Source of the DNA: CAYNSB01 sp964399625
GTDB lineage: Bacteria > Planctomycetota > Phycisphaerae > Phycisphaerales > UBA1924
Assembly: GCA_964399625.1 (NCBI GenBank)
Contig: CAYNSB010000015.1
Coordinates: 1-64,000 of the forward strand
DNA: 64,000 nucleotides
Reading direction: 5' to 3'
Shown: one piece after another, positions 59,801 to 64,000 of the stretch
Layout of the letters: each line of letters opens with the position of its first letter
Position numbering within the stretch: the first letter of the stretch is position 1
Program-made: the position numbers and the translations under genes
Notes under the pieces: model-generated
What the model was told of the DNA's origin: nothing
Database searches by the model: none
Seen by the model: only the letters and a program-made list of their open reading frames with translations

Positions 59801-60803
59801 TGCCACGCGTGCCCGCGTGATGATCGATCGCCTGGCTCGCGGCGATGGCGCATTGCTCAAGCAGGTCGTTCAACGCTTCTCGACCCCCGAGGAAGTGGCC
59901 AAGGCCAAGGACCTGCGCGCCGAGGCCGCGTACATCCTGGGGAACTTCTACTCCAGCGAGGGTCGCGAGGAGCAGTCGATGGGCGCGTTCGATCTCGCGC
60001 TCTCGTACGAGCCCGAGCACGCGTGGGCCGCGAACAACCTCGGGTACGCGCTCGCCGACAAGGGGCGCGATATCGAGCGAGCGTCCAAGCTTCTGGAGAC
60101 GGCCTATTCCGCGCTTCCCGACGAGGCCCCGATCGTCGACTCGCTGGGGTGGCTCCGGTACAAGCAGCACATCCTGGGCGATCAGACCGATCCATCAGGC
60201 TTCGTCGTCGAGACCAAGGGCGCCGTGCCGCTGCTCCGGCGCGCGGCCCAGCTTGTCGATGAGCGCGGGCTGGCCGATGCGACGGTGCACGACCACGCGG
60301 GCGATGCCTGCTGGCTGATGGGGCGGTTCGAGGAAGGACGCGACTTCTGGCTCAAGGCGCAGCGGGTGGCGCAGGGCGTGATTGACCAAGCGGCCGCGGA
60401 TTCGGCGCGTCCGCGTCGCGCCAATCAGCGCGGGAACAACGACGCGCAGCCGGTGTCTCCCGCCCGATTGCAAGAAGCCAAACGCGTCCACGAGTCGGTC
60501 ACCGCCAAGCTGTCCGCCGCCGCCGCTGGTGGCCCCGTGAAGCTCGCGCCCACGTTTGCCAACTCCGACCCAAGGCCCCGCCTGCCCGTGCCCCAACTGG
60601 GAGCGCCCCGACCCGCCGAGGGACGATCGAATGCCCCCAAACCCGCGAGCGTCCCGGCCCCGGCCAAGGCGCCCGGCGTTCCGCAACCCGCAGCGTTGAT
60701 TCTCGCTCCGCGGGACGAACTCCCGACTGGCGCACCGTCCGGCGTGCCGGTGTGGCGCGGCGTCCCCTACACGCTCTCGGAGCAAACCCCGCTCCGACGT
60801 TGA
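56802..60803 (+). CDS. Very large TPR lipoprotein
   Basis: A 1333-residue protein with a lipoprotein signal (MPRPSALIPLTAAMLVALAGC, lipobox LAGC) and mostly alpha-helical tetratricopeptide-like repeats. Clear ones are YVSGRQKLLSGDTAGALLDL, EPWRELGEAYLAGGSRTEAL and DSQLAAAWYARASQQDPERF near residues 140-235, and AAYILGNFYSSEGREEQSMG with AWAANNLGYALADKGRDIER near 1045-1095. Many weaker repeats fill the middle. The last 150 residues are Pro/Ala-rich and disordered. It resembles outer-membrane-linked TPR scaffolds; no enzyme motif is seen. ATG at 56802 has GGAG with ideal spacing and starts right at the signal. It follows the HhH-GPD-like gene by 20 bp, probably cotranscribed. Confidence 0.8.
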   Translation: MPRPSALIPLTAAMLVALAGCASNARHQSRDTSAALSPEARREAQRQALFGQLKRLAARQEATPASESSTLAPPPGLDPALTSSIPRNAGESDMRATVSLADAIETFAARAVAVPTQPEPKDPAPRAEVADDDEVDDAQVAGERLYVSGRQKLLSGDTAGALLDLREATKLDPLAHEPWRELGEAYLAGGSRTEALDAFRAAIARGGTSPRTLELIARAAGERGDSQLAAAWYARASQQDPERFDPVLSQVVYVGLSQSLRKEGYLTAAKDALRRALTANATLSASTRYSREAGEVFRRQGDLWRDVGDDELRLGQYARAMQAYQRADDFPSLDGQPITPRVVFAAMRAGQPASGALYVLQGMADRDGRIGAGDLAMLRHLASVPQLASAIVADLREMRETLPRPTPPSIDSSLARAIAAVESPEAARRTLSEAFLANPADTPLARALLSTYGEARPAVDAAVALSERDPRSAMSLADALLCSDLELAKVDAALAAHPSSAGAALVEAYWIALQGRPAQGAARLTRVPGSSANPAVALALGDLTFASGRAVPDSLIAAQLASDQAEARRAAARLLMLAQRHTAAVERLKPLIEAPPARESTATRIGDLLLAADLNGALGNGELAESRARQAAKLDPFDDRPVSLLLSLLGPGGPASAPGKLNAVVRDLRTSLPESRTARLLRSREALRRSLLTLAEREALALAADDPGDAAAVDTLMSVWQRQQSQQGKGSLSRASAWLEQSLSRRPQSAPHLAGVAALLVAQEKPDAAAERLRAALAQGAGPDVSRTLERILREDLKVPADADALTRARVEVQPRALRESLDLAELCVRAGDVSAGVKALVDSVTPEVTLVGDQSQRLLGVASSATQRAVQDLRPSDSTGATAPPPAVLPASGSSALAILNLAATRSLRLSPELHQARLFLLALSPGAGADDLLAPATLAAQQHSDRGTAAYLFAAQQLRASGKPGAALDFLERVDRTLENTDADLAGEWYVAQVVAGDATRARVMIDRLARGDGALLKQVVQRFSTPEEVAKAKDLRAEAAYILGNFYSSEGREEQSMGAFDLALSYEPEHAWAANNLGYALADKGRDIERASKLLETAYSALPDEAPIVDSLGWLRYKQHILGDQTDPSGFVVETKGAVPLLRRAAQLVDERGLADATVHDHAGDACWLMGRFEEGRDFWLKAQRVAQGVIDQAAADSARPRRANQRGNNDAQPVSPARLQEAKRVHESVTAKLSAAAAGGPVKLAPTFANSDPRPRLPVPQLGAPRPAEGRSNAPKPASVPAPAKAPGVPQPAALILAPRDELPTGAPSGVPVWRGVPYTLSEQTPLRR

Positions 60804-60862
60804 GCATCCATTCTCGTTCGGTTTCCCCGGCGCTCTCCGCTTTGTCGTTAATTCCCTGACCC

Positions 60863-61675
60863 ATGGCCAAGCACAACAAATGGAGCAAGATCAAGCACCG
60901 CAAGGCCGTCGTGGACAAGCGACGTGGCAAGGTGTGGACCAAGTGCTCCAAGGCGATCATCGTCGCGGTTCGGCATGGTGGCCCGGATCCTGCCGCGAAC
61001 ATCGCGTTGCGGTACGCGATCGACGAGGCGCGGTACGCCAACATGCCGCGCGACACCATCGAGCGCGCCATCAAGAAGGGCCAGGGCGCCGGCGCCGATG
61101 ACAACTACGAGCCCGTCCGCTACGAGGGCTACGGCCCGGGCGGCGTCGCCCTCATCGTCGATGCCCTCACCAACAACCGCACACGCACGGTCGGCGACCT
61201 GCGCCTGGCCCTGAGCAAGTACGCCGGAAACCTGGGCACGAGCGGCTCGGTCGCCTTTCTGTTCGAGCCCAAGGGGCAGATCCTCATCGACGCGAGGCCT
61301 CCGTTCGATGAGACCGATCGCAAGGCCAAGCCCATCGATCCCGCGCTGTACGCGAACACGATCATGGAGACCGCCATCGCCGCGGGCGCCGACGACATCG
61401 AAGAGCCCGAGCAGGGCGACGCGCAAGGACAGTGGACCATCCTCACCAGCGTGCCCAACTTTCTCGGCGTGAAGGACGCGCTCGAGCAGGCGAGCGTGAA
61501 GATCGCCGAGGCCTCGCTGGCGATGATTCCCAGCACACGAACCGAGGTACGCGCGGAGCACGCCCAGAGCCTGATCGACCTCATCGACGCGATCGAGGAT
61601 CTCGACGACGTGCAGAAGGTGTACTCCAACGCCGAGATTCCCGACGAGGTTCTCGAGTCGCTGTCGGGCGAGTAG
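60863..61675 (+). CDS. YebC/PmpR family protein
   Basis: A 270-residue three-domain protein. The N-terminal MAKHNKWSKIKHRKAVVDKR, then DPAANIALRYAIDEARYANMP, YEGYGPGGVALIVDALTNNRTRT, and GSVAFLFEPKGQI are diagnostic. YebC proteins act as transcription regulators in some bacteria, and some relieve ribosome stalling at proline-rich sequences, which would fit the Pro-rich proteins of this genome (inference). Between domains two and three it has a slightly longer loop (DETDRKAKPIDPAL). It starts 59 nt after the TPR gene and converges on the Eis-like gene. Confidence 0.93.
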   Translation: MAKHNKWSKIKHRKAVVDKRRGKVWTKCSKAIIVAVRHGGPDPAANIALRYAIDEARYANMPRDTIERAIKKGQGAGADDNYEPVRYEGYGPGGVALIVDALTNNRTRTVGDLRLALSKYAGNLGTSGSVAFLFEPKGQILIDARPPFDETDRKAKPIDPALYANTIMETAIAAGADDIEEPEQGDAQGQWTILTSVPNFLGVKDALEQASVKIAEASLAMIPSTRTEVRAEHAQSLIDLIDAIEDLDDVQKVYSNAEIPDEVLESLSGE

Positions 61676-61689
61676 CCAGGCCCACGGCG

Positions 61690-61706
61690 GGCGCTGTCGG
61701 AGCGCC
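61690..61706. terminator. Small hairpin between convergent yebC-like and Eis-like genes
   Basis: A 6-bp GC stem with a 5-nt loop (61690-61695 with 61701-61706) in the 33-bp gap between stops. No T run; could serve both directions weakly. Confidence 0.3.
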
Positions 61707-61708
61707 GC

Positions 61709-62908
61709 TCAGAACATGTCCACCATCGAAGGCGTGCCCCCCGCGAACACCGCCCGCGCGATCGACAGGGCGCGCGCGTCCCCGGTCAGGAGGCCGGCCA
61801 ATTCGCCATCGGCGCCCGCGTACAACCCGCTGTACATCGCCGCCAGCCCCCGTATATCGCATGAGATCCGAGCCACGCCCGGCGCGATCCCGCGGCTCAA
61901 CCGGCCCGAGCCTTCCTGCACGCGCAACGTCCATTCCCCTGCATTGGCCGGCACAATCTCATCTCGCACGACAAGCCCGAGGTGGGCATCCACGCCCAAC
62001 GCGTAGCCCCGCGCCTCCAGCGCGGCGCGCAGGTCCGTCACGCGCAGCATCCAGTAGTCCTTGAGTTCCACGCGGTACCGCTGCTGCGGGAGCAGCGTCT
62101 GCGCGGGGTGCAGCGGTCCGCCGTAGAACACCACATCCGTGCCCATCGTCTCGAAATCGGCGAGGAACGCGAGCAGCTGCCGCCCGATGTCCGCATCGTC
62201 AAAGACCAGATCGGACAGATGCACCTCGTGCCGCCCGTTGCTCGCGTCACGCACCTGGGCGAGGTACAGGTACCCCGCGATGCGATCGCCCGCGTCGATG
62301 CAGAAGCCGTGGTACGTCGTCTCGCGAAGCTTGCGGATGCGCGACCAGATGTACCCGCCGCGATCCAGCGATCCGTTGAACCTCGGCGCGAACCTCGCGT
62401 AGCACGCGCGAAGGCCCTCCTCGTCTCCGTCACGGATCGATCGTGTCGATCTGGCTTTGCCCAGCCCGGCGAGGCGTGCGATGGGAACACGAATCACGAA
62501 GCGGTGGCCCGCCTGCTCGTAGCCGCTCTGGCGATAGAGCGCCTGCGTCGAGGCGTACAGGCACGAGAGCGCGACACCCCCACTTGCGATCTCGCGCACC
62601 GTCTGCGCCATCAGCTCCCGTGCAAGGCCGCGCCCGCGCGACTCGGGCGCGACCCCTACACCCGCGATGCCAACCATCGGCACGCTCCGTCCGCCAAAGT
62701 ACTGACCCATGGGGATGCGCAGCAGGCACGCGGGGACGCCGGCGCCCTCGCGCAGCACGCGCAGATTGTCGAGCCCGCCGAGCTTGATCCAGTCCTGCGC
62801 GCCCTCGGGTGTGCCGCCGAAGGCGAGCGCGATGGTGCGGGCGATGCTCGGCGTGTCGGCGTCCCGCGCACGATCGAGTCGTCGCGATGCGGATTCGATT
62901 GGGGCCAT
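61709..62908 (-). CDS. Eis-like GNAT acetyltransferase
   Basis: A 399-residue protein of the Eis group: two GNAT-type domains and a C-terminal sterol-carrier-like domain. The first domain has VGIAGVGVAPESRGRGLARELM, with the Q/R-x-x-G-x-G/A acetyl-CoA loop (RGRGLA) near residues 88-93, and ASTQALYRQSGYEQAGHRF. The C-terminal part has VARISCDIRGLAAMYSGLYAGADGELAGLL, typical of the SCP2-like end with its terminal carboxylate. Members acetylate various amines, including aminoglycosides in Mycobacterium Eis; the natural substrate is unknown. ATG at 62908 is preceded by AAGGAGCG. Alternative start at 62926. Confidence 0.86.
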   Translation of the reverse strand: MAPIESASRRLDRARDADTPSIARTIALAFGGTPEGAQDWIKLGGLDNLRVLREGAGVPACLLRIPMGQYFGGRSVPMVGIAGVGVAPESRGRGLARELMAQTVREIASGGVALSCLYASTQALYRQSGYEQAGHRFVIRVPIARLAGLGKARSTRSIRDGDEEGLRACYARFAPRFNGSLDRGGYIWSRIRKLRETTYHGFCIDAGDRIAGYLYLAQVRDASNGRHEVHLSDLVFDDADIGRQLLAFLADFETMGTDVVFYGGPLHPAQTLLPQQRYRVELKDYWMLRVTDLRAALEARGYALGVDAHLGLVVRDEIVPANAGEWTLRVQEGSGRLSRGIAPGVARISCDIRGLAAMYSGLYAGADGELAGLLTGDARALSIARAVFAGGTPSMVDMF

Positions 62909-62938
62909 CGGCGCTCCTTGATCCACGGCGGGCGTGCG

Positions 62939-63415
62939 TTAGATTCCAAAGTAGCCCAGGTGCAGCTCCGCGTGGCGCAGGTGCATCTTTCGCCACTCCT
63001 CGGGCGTGATCGACCCGAAGAGGACGTGCGTCTGTGTCGGCGTCTGGCTCGCGAGTCGCTCCCACGCGCGCGTGAAGTGGGCCAGCCCGTCGTCGAGGCT
63101 CCGAGGCTCGGTTCCGAGCGTGCCGTTGGGCACCTTGGGAATGCGCACGCCGGCTTTCATCGGCCCCTCGATGAACCGGCGCTTCTGCGTCTTGAGCACG
63201 AGGCGGATCAACCAGGGCGGACGCAGCGGGCACGGCTCGAACGCGAAGTCCACCCACGTCGCGAGGTGACCAAGGGCCTGCCCAAGCGTCCAATTGCCCG
63301 AGTGGCGCAGCGTTCCCGCGCGCTCCTGCGGCGCGAGTCGAGCCACCTCGGCCTTGAGGTCCTTCCACGAATTCAATCGCAGCGCTCGCCGCGTTGCACG
63401 GGCTGTCTCCACCAT
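62939..63415 (-). CDS. DUF1569 (DinB-like) protein
   Basis: A 158-residue protein with NWTLGQALGHLATWVDFAF near residue 40, and HLRHAELHLGYFGI at the end. The spaced histidines (one in LGQALGHLA, two in the C-terminal HLRHAELH) are the putative metal ligands of the DinB/DUF1569 four-helix bundle. Members of this superfamily include thiol transferases and hydrolases; the role here is unknown. It lies 30 nt upstream of the Eis-like gene in the same direction and may be cotranscribed with it. Confidence 0.84.
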   Translation of the reverse strand: MVETARATRRALRLNSWKDLKAEVARLAPQERAGTLRHSGNWTLGQALGHLATWVDFAFEPCPLRPPWLIRLVLKTQKRRFIEGPMKAGVRIPKVPNGTLGTEPRSLDDGLAHFTRAWERLASQTPTQTHVLFGSITPEEWRKMHLRHAELHLGYFGI

Positions 63416-63470
63416 GATTCTGCTCCGGTTCTCCGCGTGTCCATCCTACCAGGCGTCCCGCCGCGCCACG

Positions 63471-63899
63471 TCAGGCTCGTCGGTACACGTCGGGGTCGTG
63501 CCGCTGCAGGAACCGACCGGGAGTTGGGAACTCGCTGAACCCGAACTGCTTGTAGAGTCCTTGTGCGTCGCGTGTGAGCAGGCACGTTCGGCGGAGCCCC
63601 TGCAGGTCGGGGTGCGCCAGGACCTCGCGCATCAGCCGCTTCGAGAGCCCCTTTCCACGATGTTGCTCGTCGATGTAGACATCGCAGAGGTACGCGAACG
63701 TCGCGCGGTCCGTGATCACGCGTGCAAAGCCGACCTGACCACCCCCCGCCGCGTACACGCCGAAGCACAGCGAGTGCCGCACGCTCTTCTCAACGACCCC
63801 GCGCGGAATGCCCTGGGCCCAGTAGGAGCGAGACAGAAACGCGTGCACCGCGTCGATGTCAAGACGCTCCGGATCGGTCGAGACCTCGTAGTCGTCCAT
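63471..63899 (-). CDS. GNAT family N-acetyltransferase
   Basis: A 142-residue compact GNAT. It starts MDDYEVSTDPERLDIDAVH, has GFARVITDRATFAYLCDVYI as strands 3 and 4, the acetyl-CoA motif DEQHRGKGLSKRLM near residues 80-93, and LLTRDAQGLYKQFGF at the end. The AHAFLSRSYWAQG-like N-terminus is found in a well-known subgroup of small uncharacterised acetyltransferases. The ATG at 63899 was chosen for its GAGGAG site; longer in-frame starts at 63917 and 63995 are possible. Substrate not known. Together with the two downstream genes it forms a group of small enzymes. Confidence 0.9.
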   Translation of the reverse strand: MDDYEVSTDPERLDIDAVHAFLSRSYWAQGIPRGVVEKSVRHSLCFGVYAAGGGQVGFARVITDRATFAYLCDVYIDEQHRGKGLSKRLMREVLAHPDLQGLRRTCLLTRDAQGLYKQFGFSEFPTPGRFLQRHDPDVYRRA

Positions 63900-63940
63900 C
63901 GGCTGCTCCTCGGGCATGCGGAAACGTGCGATCGTTGCGA

Positions 63941-64000
63941 TTAGCGGCGTCCCATCGGGCGGAGCATCTCGACGGCGCTGGCCCGAAACCCGCACGCCGC
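63941..64000 (-). CDS. Possible C-terminal end of a gene leaving the window
   Basis: In one minus-strand frame, 19 codons with a natural look (ending SAVEMLRPMGRR) run from the window edge to a TAA at 63943-63941, 41 bp before the acetyltransferase start. The short length allows no identification; I list it only because gene density makes a gene here likely. Confidence 0.3.
   Translation of the reverse strand, partial: AACGFRASAVEMLRPMGRR

Overview
The window is GC-rich, almost fully coding DNA that reads like a chromosome segment of a planctomycete, most probably class Phycisphaerae (inference). The grounds are prepilin-like proteins ending in an H...DG motif, an exosortase-type PTPG...RRRR sorting tail, a FHA-GAF-SpoIIE phosphatase, a combined type II secretion/type IV pilus cluster, an isolated fliM, and strong use of G or C at third codon positions. 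I see no phage genes, insertion sequences or CRISPR arrays. One tRNA (Gly-GCC) is present and no rRNA.

Layout. 1-2.5 kb: the start of a squalene/phytoene-synthase gene (cut by the window edge), a dTDP-glucose dehydratase and a small SAM methyltransferase behind a hairpin-rich gap. 2.6-6.9 kb: three tandem paralogous prepilin-like proteins on the minus strand. 7.3-12.4 kb: a zinc-ribbon membrane protein, RNase Y, a lipoprotein and a PilZ-like protein. 12.5-17 kb: an overlapping operon scpB - lipoprotein - DUF58 - transglutaminase. 17.1-19.2 kb: a CheY-like receiver coupled to a GAF/HD-GYP protein.

19.2-31.5 kb is the main machine: two minus-strand transcription units. The upstream one runs histidine kinase - STAS - GspE/PilB ATPase - GspF/PilC - PilM - PilN - PilO - PilP/GspC-like, each joined to the next by a 4-nt start/stop overlap except the last. 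The downstream one encodes the pseudopilins (GspG, GspH-, GspJ-, GspI- and GspK/PilX-like). No secretin or prepilin peptidase gene is in view. Divergent from the kinase lies a FHA-GAF-SpoIIE phosphatase gene. The mix of an MshEN-type ATPase, an HD-GYP protein and a PilZ-like protein suggests that cyclic-di-GMP controls this machine; the kinase, STAS protein and phosphatase suggest a second, partner-switch-like input.

33.5-44.5 kb: a YceI protein behind a palindromic promoter, then arginine biosynthesis: argR (apparently leaderless mRNA), argC, argB, argF, argG and, after a 3.1-kb interruption, argH. The interruption holds a lipoprotein, a PEP-CTERM-like protein, a DUF1801 protein and a duplicated hairpin plus GA-dinucleotide repeat. 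44.6-50.5 kb: a beta-CASP metallo-hydrolase, tRNA-Gly, DsbD, FliM and a FkbM-type methyltransferase. 50.5-61.7 kb: a very structured leader followed by nusA, infB, a DUF503 gene, rbfA, a HhH-GPD-like protein, a 1333-residue TPR lipoprotein and a YebC-family protein, mostly translation and ribosome-maturation functions. 61.7-64 kb: an Eis-like acetyltransferase, a DUF1569 protein, a GNAT acetyltransferase and perhaps the tail of one more gene.
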